Shown one piece after another: positions 55,183-64,000 of a stretch of DNA of 64,000 nucleotides. The notes beneath the pieces are model-generated. The model was not told where the DNA came from and did no database searches. It saw only the letters and a program-made list of their open reading frames with translations. Both the position numbers and the translations under genes were made by a program. Position 1 is the first letter of the stretch; every line of letters starts with the position of its first letter. Source of the DNA: Aporhodopirellula rubra (lineage in GTDB: Bacteria; Planctomycetota; Planctomycetia; Pirellulales; Pirellulaceae); NCBI RefSeq assembly GCF_014192335.1, contig NZ_JACHXU010000017.1:62001-126000 (forward strand), written 5' to 3'.

Positions 55183-56661
55183 CTAGTTGTTTTTGACGTC
55201 GGAGTAGAACTCTTCGGTTCGCGTTCTTAAATCGGTAAGTATGCTCGCGAATTCGGGGTTGCTGACGAGATTGTGTTGTTCCAGTGGGTCGTTTTCGAGG
55301 TCGTAGAGTTCTTCGATCGGTGGTTGATGTTCGTTGTAAACGAAGTACTTGAACCGTTCGGTGCGGATTCCTCGACTGCGATACGATTTGTTTTCCGCGA
55401 TCAAGCGGGTATTCGCTTGGTCCTGTTGATCAGTGGGTTTGTTGCGGGCCGTGAACATTGCTTGCAAGAATAAGTTTTCCATGAACACGGTGTCACGCCA
55501 TTGCGACATGTCTTGAGTTTGATTGAGAACACGAGTCAGTTCACTGCCTTGCATGCGGTCAGGTACCGGGACGTTTGCGAGTGAAAGAATCGTTGGTGCG
55601 ATATCGACCGAAGAAATGAGAGCGGATTCTCGACGTCCTCGGAGTTTTTTGGGTGCTCGACCGTCGAAGACAATCAGAGGAGCTTTGACGGATTCGTCGT
55701 AGAGCAGTGCTTTGTCGTAGAGTCCATGTGAACCGTGAAATCGTCCGTTATCGCTCGTGTAGATCACAACGGTGTTGTCCAGGACTCCCATCGCGGTCAA
55801 CTTCTTGATCAATCGTCCGACTTGCTGGTCGACGGTGTAGCCCTGCGTTGCGAATCGTCGGGTCAGTCGTTGATAGAGTTCAGGTGTTGACGTGCGACCG
55901 CGGTGGAGCGGAACGCCGCGTGCATTGTCCTTGACGACTTTGGGTAACTGTTCGTTATCGCCCTCCACCCAGTTTCCCGGAACCGAGAAGACTTTGTCTT
56001 TGAAAATTTCGAAATGCGGGCCATACATGTCTCGGTCCCTGTCGTTCTTCACGGCATCAAAACTGACCGAGATGCAGAACGGTTGGTCGATGGGTTGCGT
56101 GTCGAGGAAGTGAATTAACGCGTCGCCTTTTTTGAGCGTGCGTTCCTTCGGGTCTCGATCGGGACTGTAGATGTCCTGCAGTACGGTGTCGTTATTGGGC
56201 CAACGCTTTTCTCGAACCGCGAAATAGTCAAAGTACTTCTCGAGTTCGACGTCTGCCGTCGTGAAGATTCCAAACTTTCCGATGAACCCCGTGCGGTATC
56301 CCGCATTTTTCAGTTGAGCGGGATAGGTGTTGCCGAAATCGTTTGGGGTCAGTCGCACGTTAAAGGGGTAAGTGAATCCCGATTGATGGCTGGCGAAATA
56401 TCGGCCCGTCATCATCGTGGCGCGACTGGGGGCACAGATCGCAACGGCGTGGAATGCGTTATCGAAAATGACGCCTTCTTGTGCGAGCTTATCAATGTTT
56501 TCGGTTTGAAACTCTGGACGGCCGTAGCAGCCAAAGGTGTCCCAACGTTGGTCGTCCGTCATCAGGAAGACGATGTTAGGCTGTTTCGCATCGGCGGACA
56601 GACCCAGTAAAGCGGCCAATGCGCAGGCGAGTATGGAAACCGTTGTCAAGCGGGAAAGCAT
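55183..56661 (-). CDS. Formylglycine sulfatase
   Basis: 492 residues from the ATG at 56661, which precedes signal peptide MLSRLTTVSILACALAALLG; the frame remains open upstream to 56907. Hallmarks: PNIVFLMTDDQRWDTFGCYG, Cys76 in AICAPSRATMMTGRYF, GFIGKFGIFT, and IYTSDNGRFHGSHGLYDK. The Gly-Lys-Phe/His-Gly-Leu style and C-terminal FEYFVYNE-like segments (TERFKYFVYNEHQPPIEELYD) fit sulfatases acting on complex polysaccharides. It is 250 bases downstream of the GH116 gene on the same strand. Confidence 0.93.
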   Translation of the reverse strand: MLSRLTTVSILACALAALLGLSADAKQPNIVFLMTDDQRWDTFGCYGRPEFQTENIDKLAQEGVIFDNAFHAVAICAPSRATMMTGRYFASHQSGFTYPFNVRLTPNDFGNTYPAQLKNAGYRTGFIGKFGIFTTADVELEKYFDYFAVREKRWPNNDTVLQDIYSPDRDPKERTLKKGDALIHFLDTQPIDQPFCISVSFDAVKNDRDRDMYGPHFEIFKDKVFSVPGNWVEGDNEQLPKVVKDNARGVPLHRGRTSTPELYQRLTRRFATQGYTVDQQVGRLIKKLTAMGVLDNTVVIYTSDNGRFHGSHGLYDKALLYDESVKAPLIVFDGRAPKKLRGRRESALISSVDIAPTILSLANVPVPDRMQGSELTRVLNQTQDMSQWRDTVFMENLFLQAMFTARNKPTDQQDQANTRLIAENKSYRSRGIRTERFKYFVYNEHQPPIEELYDLENDPLEQHNLVSNPEFASILTDLRTRTEEFYSDVKNN

Positions 56662-56907
56662 GGGGAGTGTCCGAGGATGGAACTGTCTAAAGGAGACGTG
56701 TCGGCTATGTTGAAAAGGGATCAAAAGCGTTCGTTTTCGTGACGCGTCGGGTGTTGGTGATGTTAACGCGTGCAACCGTTCGATATTCGGACGGTTGATG
56801 GTGTGGTGTGGAATGATACTGTCGGTGGATATTGATAAATTGACCAACGTTAGAACGCGGCCAAGGTTAAGCCCCGTCGTGCTCGCATTCATTGAAATGC
56901 ATCGCAT

Positions 56908-59900
56908 CTAGCTGATCTCAATTTCGAGCCGCTGGCCTCCGCTGATGTTGAGCGGTTTGTTAAACGACAGTTGTAGCTCACCGTCCTTCATCTCGAAGCG
57001 ACTGTCGATCGCGGTTCCGCCAAGCGTGACGCTGACTGACGTTGGACGCTTTGAGTTGCGTGAAGTCAACAGAAATTCATTGAGTTTCAATTCACCTTCG
57101 CTTAATTCCAGCGACGCCTTCATTCGGTTTGAATCTTCGTTTTGGGTGAACAGCCCGTAGCCTTTGGCAACGGTGAAGAAGCTGGCGTGGTTTTCCGGAT
57201 TGATTGTAGGCCGGAATCCGATTCGTCCTGCTGGGCCGTCATAGACAAAGCCTTGCAGAGCGAGCAAAGCGGACCACACGCTCAGTGAACGGCCGTAGAA
57301 CTTGCCGCATTCGTCGTCACCGAAGGGGTTGCCTGAATAACCCCAGGGGCCGTTCTTCATGTCGGTAACGCCTTCGGTTCGCAGACGTCCGTTGTAGCGA
57401 TCCGAGATGACTTTGATGACCATGAGCCCTTCTTTCAGCATGCCATTTTGGATCAAAGACACCGCGGCGCCGTACTCGAAGCCCGTCATCACTTCGTCGC
57501 CGTATTTCATCCCGGGGATAGGCTGCGGGTTGTTGGGCCAAGTGATCATTTTCATTCCGCCATCGTCGACTTCGCAGTACTGACGCGGCTTGAGTGATTG
57601 GCCATGGAAGTTCGCTCGGAAGTTGTGTTTCAAGAGTGACTTCAGTGCCTGCTGAGTTCGTTCGGGCGGGAAGTTTCGGTCGATGCCGACTTGTTCAGCC
57701 CACCACTCCCCGAGAACCTGGTCGATGTGACATCCATCCAAATAGTCTTGCTTGCGTGCCTCACCTAGTTTTTGGATGTAGTATTCGCCGTTCCATAATT
57801 GTTCGTTTTGCAGCTTCTTTCCGGATTCGCGGATGCGGCGATATTCCGACGCCGTGTCCGTTTCGCCGACGATTTCGGCCATGCGTGCGCCCGCCTCGAG
57901 TGATGACAGATACAGGCTGCCGATCCACGACGAGCACCCCGTCATGTCGCCATCGAGCGTGTTGTGCTGAGTGGTCTGCAGAAAGCCGTCGCGGTTGGGG
58001 TTCCAATGGTCGATTCCCCAATCGATCGCCTTTTTGATTTTAGGCCAGTGGGTTTCTAGCCAAGCGTTGTCTTCGCAACATAAGTGTTCGCGATAGGTAT
58101 TGAGAATCGTTCCGAAGTGACCGTCGGCTGCGGGCCGTTGAGCGGAATGCCTGTAGGGCACGAGGCCGTCGGGCAATTGCATCGAGTAGTCTTGCTCACG
58201 CATCTTGCGTCCGAGCTCAGGCAGGAGGCGAGCGTGTGATTGAGCGTAGTGCCAGACGTGGGTGCAGTTACCGGCACAGCATCCGGCGGTCGGGTTGCAG
58301 CCTTCCCAAACGCCGAAGTACCCGTCGGCGGCCCACCAGCACGTTTGGCTGCGCAGCACTGCCAATTGTGAACTCATCCGATCCAACAACCAAACCGGAA
58401 GGTTGGACGCATAGAGCGTGTCGTGAAAGCGGCGGGTGCGAGTCGTTAGATCGCCCAAGTTTCGCTGCAGATAGGTCGCCACGCCCATCGCGTTAGGCCA
58501 CCAATTGGTATAGTTGTGCCCTTTGCGGGTCCATTTCTTTCCGCCGTCTCCGTGACGACCGTCGGTGAAATACCATGTCAGAACGAAAGTAACCGTTTTG
58601 GTTTCACCCGGCGCGAGTTCGAGTGGTGCCGACAGTGCGCCGTTGACGGTTTCACCTGGCGTGGAGGCAGCTGAAATTTGTGGCCCCGTGCATTCGCCCT
58701 GGTCGGTGAAAGCGGCGTGCAACGATTCGATCGATTCCCACGCCACGCATCCGGATGCGTTTTCTGCTTGAGTCATTAAAACCATGTCGGATCCGGCGAC
58801 GTCTTGACGAGTCATGTGGAGTCGCGTCGTATCACCTTGTTTGGTGAGCCGGTTTTGATTTTTGCCAAAGTTTCCGTTCGCTCCCTCCGAGTAACCCAAC
58901 GCGTTCTTCTGCGATGCCAAGATGTCGACTTCGACTCGGGATTGAGACGGGTTGGTCACTGTGACGTTGTAGATCGCACAAGGGATCGCGGAGTTTTTCA
59001 GATCCATCGGGATGAAGGGATTGAATACTTCGAGTTGAACTTCCACGGGGAGCCCGGCATCCTCAAATCGATATTTCGCGATCGGGTACTCACCTTCAAA
59101 CTTCAACGACTTCATCGCCGTGAAGTCTCCGACGGGCTCGGTCTGCAATGCTCTCACGACAGGTTCGCCGCCCGCGGTCTGTGCCCGTATGGCGAGGAAA
59201 CTGTCGGTGACGCGTTGTTCGGAAAAATTGCACGCGATTTGCCAAACCTCGGGTTCGGCATTGCCGTTGAACTGAATGCCACCGGCGCCGATCCCGCCAA
59301 CGGTGAACTTAATCGCATCGAGCCTTTCGCCCTCAAAAACACGAGTCGTGCCGGGGGCGGTCAGTTGCGGATCATTTAAGATCTCAGTTTCTTTGCGAGC
59401 ACGCTCGGCATCTCGTCGAGCCTTCACGCGAGCGACCAACTCGCCCGTTTCCGCTAAGCGTTGTCCCCATCCGGCCGACTCGAGGTGTGTTTGGAAATCG
59501 GTTTCCGTTAGTCCTTCGGCGTAGCAGGCGACTTCATCGAGGCTGATCTCTGCGGATCCCCATCCTTCGACCGCGGTTGATCCGAAGAACATGGTTGACC
59601 GTTTGGGACCACGTCGGGAAAACTCAAACGCACCGCCCACCAAACTGCACTCATAGCCATCGACGTAGGCTCGCAGGTCGAGGTCAAAACTCGTGATTGC
59701 CAAATGGTACCATCGCCCGACTTCGATCGGTTGGTCCGTCGGCAGATTGATTGTCGTCAAGACATCGCCGTTGACGTTTCGATAAATCAATGCCGATAAG
59801 TTGTTCTTTACGCCGACGATATAACGAACCTGTTGCCCGGCGGTTTGAGCGATCAGCACCGGATCTTCGTCACCGCTCGGTAACGAGTTCAACTTGAAGA

Positions 59901-60330
59901 ACAGTTCCAACGTCGCCGCTCGTCCGCGTAAGTGTTCAGCGTTGCTCGTTGAGACCGTTTGCTCGGGTGTCAGGCTCAACGCCTTTCCGTCGACGGCCCC
60001 TTCCAAAAACGTCGTCGTAGAGACCGATTTCGCGGGCGCCTTTCGCATCGTGTCGTCGAGGTTGCCGTCGAATCGCCAGTAACCACGCAGAGATGGGTGT
60101 CGTTCAACCGCTTTGGCGTAAGAGTCGTACTGAGCGTTGGCACGCAGTGGCCCGGCAGTGATACCCGCGGCTACCGAACTCGCCACCACTAAGAATCGTC
60201 GGCGGGAGACGTCCACACTGAGCGTCGGTGGGGCGCAATCGCAGTGTGCTGACTGGCAATCTTCCGATTCGTTGACGCGGCTGTCCGAAACATTCATCAC
60301 GGGAATTGAGTTGACGCGTTGATTACTCAC
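56908..60330 (-). CDS. LamG-GH116 glycosidase with Tat-type signal
   Basis: 1140 residues. After a 40-residue lead, VSRRRFLVVASSVAAGITA is a twin-arginine signal. Residues about 75-290 are a LamG/concanavalin-like domain (GYWRFDGNLDDTM, ATLELFFKLNSL, RWYHLAITSFDLDLRAYVDG). The rest fits the GH116 two-domain plan (DUF608): FTVGGIGAGGIQFNG, GCCAGNCTHVWHYAQSHARLLPELG, HNTLDGDMTGCSSW, DDGGMKMITWPNNPQPIPG and GNPFGDDECGKFYGRSLSVW. GH116 enzymes include beta-glucosidases, xylosidases and N-acetylglucosaminidases; specificity is unknown. One frame of good length. The Tat signal implies folding before export, perhaps with a bound Ca2+. Confidence 0.9.
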   Translation of the reverse strand: MSNQRVNSIPVMNVSDSRVNESEDCQSAHCDCAPPTLSVDVSRRRFLVVASSVAAGITAGPLRANAQYDSYAKAVERHPSLRGYWRFDGNLDDTMRKAPAKSVSTTTFLEGAVDGKALSLTPEQTVSTSNAEHLRGRAATLELFFKLNSLPSGDEDPVLIAQTAGQQVRYIVGVKNNLSALIYRNVNGDVLTTINLPTDQPIEVGRWYHLAITSFDLDLRAYVDGYECSLVGGAFEFSRRGPKRSTMFFGSTAVEGWGSAEISLDEVACYAEGLTETDFQTHLESAGWGQRLAETGELVARVKARRDAERARKETEILNDPQLTAPGTTRVFEGERLDAIKFTVGGIGAGGIQFNGNAEPEVWQIACNFSEQRVTDSFLAIRAQTAGGEPVVRALQTEPVGDFTAMKSLKFEGEYPIAKYRFEDAGLPVEVQLEVFNPFIPMDLKNSAIPCAIYNVTVTNPSQSRVEVDILASQKNALGYSEGANGNFGKNQNRLTKQGDTTRLHMTRQDVAGSDMVLMTQAENASGCVAWESIESLHAAFTDQGECTGPQISAASTPGETVNGALSAPLELAPGETKTVTFVLTWYFTDGRHGDGGKKWTRKGHNYTNWWPNAMGVATYLQRNLGDLTTRTRRFHDTLYASNLPVWLLDRMSSQLAVLRSQTCWWAADGYFGVWEGCNPTAGCCAGNCTHVWHYAQSHARLLPELGRKMREQDYSMQLPDGLVPYRHSAQRPAADGHFGTILNTYREHLCCEDNAWLETHWPKIKKAIDWGIDHWNPNRDGFLQTTQHNTLDGDMTGCSSWIGSLYLSSLEAGARMAEIVGETDTASEYRRIRESGKKLQNEQLWNGEYYIQKLGEARKQDYLDGCHIDQVLGEWWAEQVGIDRNFPPERTQQALKSLLKHNFRANFHGQSLKPRQYCEVDDGGMKMITWPNNPQPIPGMKYGDEVMTGFEYGAAVSLIQNGMLKEGLMVIKVISDRYNGRLRTEGVTDMKNGPWGYSGNPFGDDECGKFYGRSLSVWSALLALQGFVYDGPAGRIGFRPTINPENHASFFTVAKGYGLFTQNEDSNRMKASLELSEGELKLNEFLLTSRNSKRPTSVSVTLGGTAIDSRFEMKDGELQLSFNKPLNISGGQRLEIEIS

Positions 60331-60457
60331 GGTGTTGTCCGTTGGCGTTGGGGGGGAGAGCGTTTCGATTTTTTGGTATTCACCGTCGCGAGACGATGGG
60401 CCACGTTCTGACGGACGTATCTGCCGATCGAGAACTTATGTCGATCGCGTAAATGAT

Positions 60458-62947
60458 CTAGCGTTGGACTTGCTCAGGCCAAGAATACGTCTGGCCCTTT
60501 TCCAACGTAATATTGCCGCTGAGTCTATTTTCCGCATACAAGCGAAACACGCCGCCTTTGTTCGTTCGTATTTTGGCGGAGTTAAGTTTTCCGTCTTTCC
60601 ATTGCATGTCGACTTCGAAACCTCCTCGAGCTCGAAGTCCCCGGACACGCCCGTTCGGCCAAGCCGTCGGGAGTGCGGGCAGCAGGTGCACGATGTAGGG
60701 GGCATTTGCAAGCGATTCGTTTGGGACGACGGGGGCGAAAGTTTTTGGGTCGTTAGGAGAGTTCTTGTATGCCACGAATGCGGCCTGTTCGATCGTTTCG
60801 GCATCCGCATTCACGCTCCGCAGATGACTCTGCATCAGCATTTCGCAGACGCCCGCTGCGCCGCCGAAGTTACCGTCAATTTGGAAGGGTGGGTGGAAAT
60901 CAAACAGGTTAGGGTACGCCCGTTTGGAGGTCAGGAACTTGTAGATGTTGTGAGCACGGTCACCGTTGTGAAGACGTGACCAGAAACAGGTTTTCCAACC
61001 CGTGCTCCAGCCGGTGGATTCATCGCCCCGGTGACGCATCGTCACCAAAGCGGCGTCGTGCAATTCTTTCGTTGTCAGTGGCGAGATGTCGCGACCCGGG
61101 TGAAGGGCGATCAGGTGTGAGATATGACGGTGGGTGTCTTTGGGGTTGTCCCGGTCCTCCGGCCATTCCTGTAATTGGCCGTGCTGTCCAATCTTTTGAG
61201 GGCAGAGTCGTGGGATGATCTCTTGCAACGTTTTGCGAAAGGTTTCGTCACGCTGGAGAAGCGTGGATGCTTCGATGCAATCGGTAAAGAGGTTCAGTAC
61301 GAGTTGTTGATCCCAAGAGGCACCGTACGCTTGCTTGTTCAGTTTGCCGTGCTGTTTGACAAGGTAACTGTTTTCCGGTGACCAAGTCGGATAGACGACA
61401 AGGGTGCCGTCTTTCCAGGGGGCCAGGTACTCAACGAAGAACTCTGCTGCGCCTTTTAGAACGGGATAGATTTCCTCGAGGTACCCGCGATCTTGGGTGA
61501 AGGCGTAGTGGTCGAATAGGTTTTGTGCGAGCCAGTGTCCTGCCTGCTGGTTGCGACGTCCGTGTACGTTTTGTGCGGTGAAGCCAAAGACGTTGCCATT
61601 GAGTCCGGCGCTCCAGCCTTGGTTGATTCCGAATGTTTCCCGTGCGGTATGTTGGCCCGATTGAGCGAGCACTTTCGTCCACTCGACAAACGGGCGAAAT
61701 GATTCGGACAGGTTCGCAGGATCGACCATCCAATAGTTCATTTGCACATTGATGTCGGTGTGGTAATCGCAATTCCACGCCGGTTTCAGATCCGCGTTCC
61801 AGAGTCCTTGCAAATTGGAGGGGACGGGTGCGTTTCGTGAGCAGCTCAGTTGAAGATAACGTGCATAATGGAAGTACAGATTCTCGAGCTCCAAACTGCC
61901 GCCCGCAGCAACGAGTTTGTCCGTGGTGAGGCCGGAGGTGTCGAAATCGAGTTCCAGGCTACACCGATTCACCAACGCCGAAACGTCGTCGACGTGTGAT
62001 TTCTTGAGAGAATCGTATCCCAGTCGGGTCGCCTGCGAGATCGCCGTCTCGCAATCTCCTCGGTAGTCGCGTCCATTGAAATTCGGGTATTCCGCCAGGT
62101 AGTCGGAGTAGCCCGCCAAGTAAATGCAAACGTCGTGTGCGCCGGAGATCGTTATTGTTCCGTCTGGATGGTGAGCAACGTTTGCGTCCTCGGCATCGAT
62201 ATGCACGATCTGCATGAATTCAACATCGTTCTGAACCATCTCGGCTTTTCCGCTCAGCGTGATGCGGTTCCCCGATGCGGCGACTTGTGCCATCTTGTGT
62301 TTGGTCGAGGCCGTTACCGTCAGATCCAACGTCGCGTTCTCGGCCGTGAACCGTGCGACGACCACATCGTGCGGATGGCTGCAGAAGAACTCTCGTGAGA
62401 ATGTTCCCTTGCCGATTGAATAGCTGACGCTTCCCAAGCCGGTTCGTGAATCGAGCGAGCGTCGGTAATCGCGAATCGATGCGGGATCGTGGCCGGTTGA
62501 GATCAACACGTCCGAGAACGGTGCATAGTTGCCCAGCGGTTCTGTGCTGCTGAGATATTTCGTCGACATGCTTTCCATGCTGTCAGGTTTGGTGCCGTAC
62601 TTACCTTCGCGGTAGGTCTTCCGAACGGTTTCAAAGTCTTCTTGGGTAACCTGGCGAGTTCCTGACTGTGACACCTCATCCATGCCGCGTTTGGCGTTCA
62701 TCCACAGCGTGATGTCATTGATCAGCAAGTGCTCGGTGTCGATACCTCCTGAGAACATCGCGCCGAGTCTTCCGTTGCCCAGTGGCAGAGCGGTTTGGAT
62801 GTAGCCGAGGCCTTTGGATCTGCCTTTTGATTTGACGAGCAAGTTGTCTGTGGCCGGAGCATCGTATTGCAGCACATAGCGTTCGTCGGCCAAGACGCTC
62901 GTTGTTAACGCGATCAGGAGTGCGACCAAAGTTGCGTGTCGTTTCAT
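60458..62947 (-). CDS. GH95-family glycosidase (copy 2, Asn-to-Asp variant)
   Basis: 829 residues from the ATG at 62947, which starts signal peptide MKRHATLVALLIALTTSVLA; the frame is open to 63016. GH95 landmarks: TALPLGNGRLGAMFSGGI, TWSPENSYL near residue 521, HRHISHLIALHPG near 605 and [12 protein letters not shown] near 687. At residues 397-399 it has DIN (HTDINVQMNYW) where copy 1 has NIN, replacing the first of two Asn that activate the catalytic water in AfcA. It may have altered specificity such as L-galactose, or reduced activity. A sulfatase gene lies upstream. Confidence 0.94.
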   Translation of the reverse strand: MKRHATLVALLIALTTSVLADERYVLQYDAPATDNLLVKSKGRSKGLGYIQTALPLGNGRLGAMFSGGIDTEHLLINDITLWMNAKRGMDEVSQSGTRQVTQEDFETVRKTYREGKYGTKPDSMESMSTKYLSSTEPLGNYAPFSDVLISTGHDPASIRDYRRSLDSRTGLGSVSYSIGKGTFSREFFCSHPHDVVVARFTAENATLDLTVTASTKHKMAQVAASGNRITLSGKAEMVQNDVEFMQIVHIDAEDANVAHHPDGTITISGAHDVCIYLAGYSDYLAEYPNFNGRDYRGDCETAISQATRLGYDSLKKSHVDDVSALVNRCSLELDFDTSGLTTDKLVAAGGSLELENLYFHYARYLQLSCSRNAPVPSNLQGLWNADLKPAWNCDYHTDINVQMNYWMVDPANLSESFRPFVEWTKVLAQSGQHTARETFGINQGWSAGLNGNVFGFTAQNVHGRRNQQAGHWLAQNLFDHYAFTQDRGYLEEIYPVLKGAAEFFVEYLAPWKDGTLVVYPTWSPENSYLVKQHGKLNKQAYGASWDQQLVLNLFTDCIEASTLLQRDETFRKTLQEIIPRLCPQKIGQHGQLQEWPEDRDNPKDTHRHISHLIALHPGRDISPLTTKELHDAALVTMRHRGDESTGWSTGWKTCFWSRLHNGDRAHNIYKFLTSKRAYPNLFDFHPPFQIDGNFGGAAGVCEMLMQSHLRSVNADAETIEQAAFVAYKNSPNDPKTFAPVVPNESLANAPYIVHLLPALPTAWPNGRVRGLRARGGFEVDMQWKDGKLNSAKIRTNKGGVFRLYAENRLSGNITLEKGQTYSWPEQVQR

Positions 62948-63124
62948 GTTGCTTTTCCGAGGTGTTTCCGCCGGGAATGGCGAGCGTTGATCGCGTTCGG
63001 GTTCGCCATACCGCATTGATTCTTGAGATTCATTCGATTGTCATCGATGGGCCGTTGTTCAGTGTCGTTACTGCAGCGGTCCGATCGAGTGTCTGATTAG
63101 GAGGCGTGTTTCGTTTTGATGTGA

Positions 63125-64000
63125 TCACTCGGCGAGTCTCAGCGGTTCGGGGGAGTCGACGAACGCGGCAGGCCGGTTGTGGAGAGACACGTCTCGCTGA
63201 AACGCTTGCGCATAGGTTTGCAGGCGTGCGACGATTTCTGGATGCTCGGCGAACACATTTGTTTTCTCGCCGATGTCAGAATCCAAGTCGTACAACGCGG
63301 GCTTGGCCGCTTTGTTTGCGTTGTTGGCTGGTGGTGCCAAGTGCAGTTTCCATTTGCCAGATCGAACCGCTCTCAGTTCGTTGTCTCGATAGATAAAGAT
63401 CGCTTCGTGCGGGCTTTGGGCGTTTTGGGTCAGCACGGGCCAAATGTCTTTGCCGTCGATGATGCGGTCCGATGGAGCATTCGTTCCGGCGAGTTTGGCG
63501 AACGTTGGTAGCAGATCCATGGCTGTCATTATCTCGTCGTTATCAACACCCGCAGGAATCTGTCCTGGCCAACGCACGACCGCGGGCACTCGGGGGCCGC
63601 CCTCGAACGTGCTGCCTTTCTTGCCTCGGAGCGGATCTGCTTTTCCCGTCGCGGGACCGTTGTCGGTGGTGAAAACGACCAGCGTTCTTTCATCGAGGCC
63701 GTTTGATTTCAGCGTGTCGAGAATTTGCCCGACGGACCAATCGATCTCGTTGATCACGTTTCGAAACAGACTCCGGCGAAGAGAATAGTTCACTCTATCT
63801 CCCTCCTTGGCTAGCTTCGCTTTGACGGCGTCGGGCACCTCATCCATTGTCGAGGGGGACACGTGCAGTGGACCGTGCGGTAGAGGGTGAGGCACGTAGA
63901 GAAAGAACGGTTCGTCTTTATGATTCTCAATGAAACGTACCGCTCGATCGGTGAAACGTTTGGTGAACAAATCCGCGTTGGGGTCCAATTCAACAACCGA
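63125..64000 (-). CDS. Sulfatase, C-terminal part (5' end beyond the window)
   Basis: 292 codons are visible; the frame is open through 64000, so the start and active-site Cys are outside. The visible part has FFLYVPHPLPHGPLHVS, VNEIDWSVGQILDTLKS-like NVINEIDWSVGQILDTLKS, FTTDNGPATGKADPL and ELRAVRSGKWKLHL, very close to the sulfatase at 51950-53509. Being upstream of GH95 copy 2 repeats the sulfatase-GH95 order seen at 47.6-51.6 kb. It ends 178 bases before the GH95 start. The upstream residues read ELDPNAD, so this is clearly an internal segment. Confidence 0.93.
   Translation of the reverse strand, partial: SVVELDPNADLFTKRFTDRAVRFIENHKDEPFFLYVPHPLPHGPLHVSPSTMDEVPDAVKAKLAKEGDRVNYSLRRSLFRNVINEIDWSVGQILDTLKSNGLDERTLVVFTTDNGPATGKADPLRGKKGSTFEGGPRVPAVVRWPGQIPAGVDNDEIMTAMDLLPTFAKLAGTNAPSDRIIDGKDIWPVLTQNAQSPHEAIFIYRDNELRAVRSGKWKLHLAPPANNANKAAKPALYDLDSDIGEKTNVFAEHPEIVARLQTYAQAFQRDVSLHNRPAAFVDSPEPLRLAE

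Overview
The window looks like a chromosome segment from a marine planctomycete of the Pirellulaceae (Rhodopirellula-like). No RNA gene or taxonomic marker is present, so this rests on the gene families: an ECF sigma factor paired with a membrane Ser/Thr kinase, a cytochrome with the PSCyt1/DUF1587-1585 architecture, a TIGR03067-type protein, a DUF1559 pseudopilin-like protein, DUF1080 and many formylglycine sulfatases. Base composition is fairly even and moderately GC-rich, with no insertion sequence, prophage, CRISPR array, tRNA or rRNA that I can recognise.

Layout. (1) 1-26.9 kb is mostly housekeeping and regulation: the 5' end of a NusG-like antiterminator, the sigma/kinase pair, a zinc-ribbon membrane protein, a voltage-gated-type K+ channel with a C-terminal zinc ribbon, DinB, a leucine-rich-repeat lipoprotein, RNase Y, a DEAD-box helicase (TTG start, long leader), an ArgE-like deacetylase, a DUF1592-type cytochrome, an ABC-2 exporter, a receiver-only response regulator, small stress and envelope proteins, MgtC, DedA, and a translationally coupled SDR/VKOR-like/SPW operon. 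(2) A histidine kinase with two discoidin-like sensor repeats and its NarL-type regulator (24.3-27 kb) face a glycan-degradation locus that fills the rest of the window. (3) 27.2-38.7 kb is all on the + strand: DUF1559 protein, a 56-residue lipoprotein, GH115 glucuronidase, GH29 fucosidase, PhoD-like phosphatase, and a 1413-residue fusion of an acyl-esterase module to a divergent GH95-like module. (4) 38.9-47.5 kb holds a sulfatase, a TetR/GNAT pair, a Gfo/Idh/MocA dehydrogenase, an MFS transporter, a DUF1080 protein and an alpha/beta esterase. (5) 47.6-64 kb is all on the - strand: two GH95 fucosidases, four sulfatases (one cut by the window end), an SGNH acetylesterase and a LamG-GH116 protein with a Tat-like signal.

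How it may work together (inference): secreted esterases remove acyl groups and sulfatases remove sulfate from a fucose-rich, glucuronic-acid-decorated glycan such as a sulfated glucuronofucan. GH29, GH95, GH115 and GH116 enzymes then release monosaccharides, which could be taken up by the MFS carrier and oxidised by the Gfo/Idh enzyme. No SusC/SusD/TonB system is visible. The most promising material for new biology is the esterase-GH95 fusion, the discoidin-sensor kinase with a palindromic element in the divergent promoter region, sequence variation at key GH95 and sulfatase residues, and the SDR-VKOR-SPW operon whose VKOR lacks the loop cysteines.
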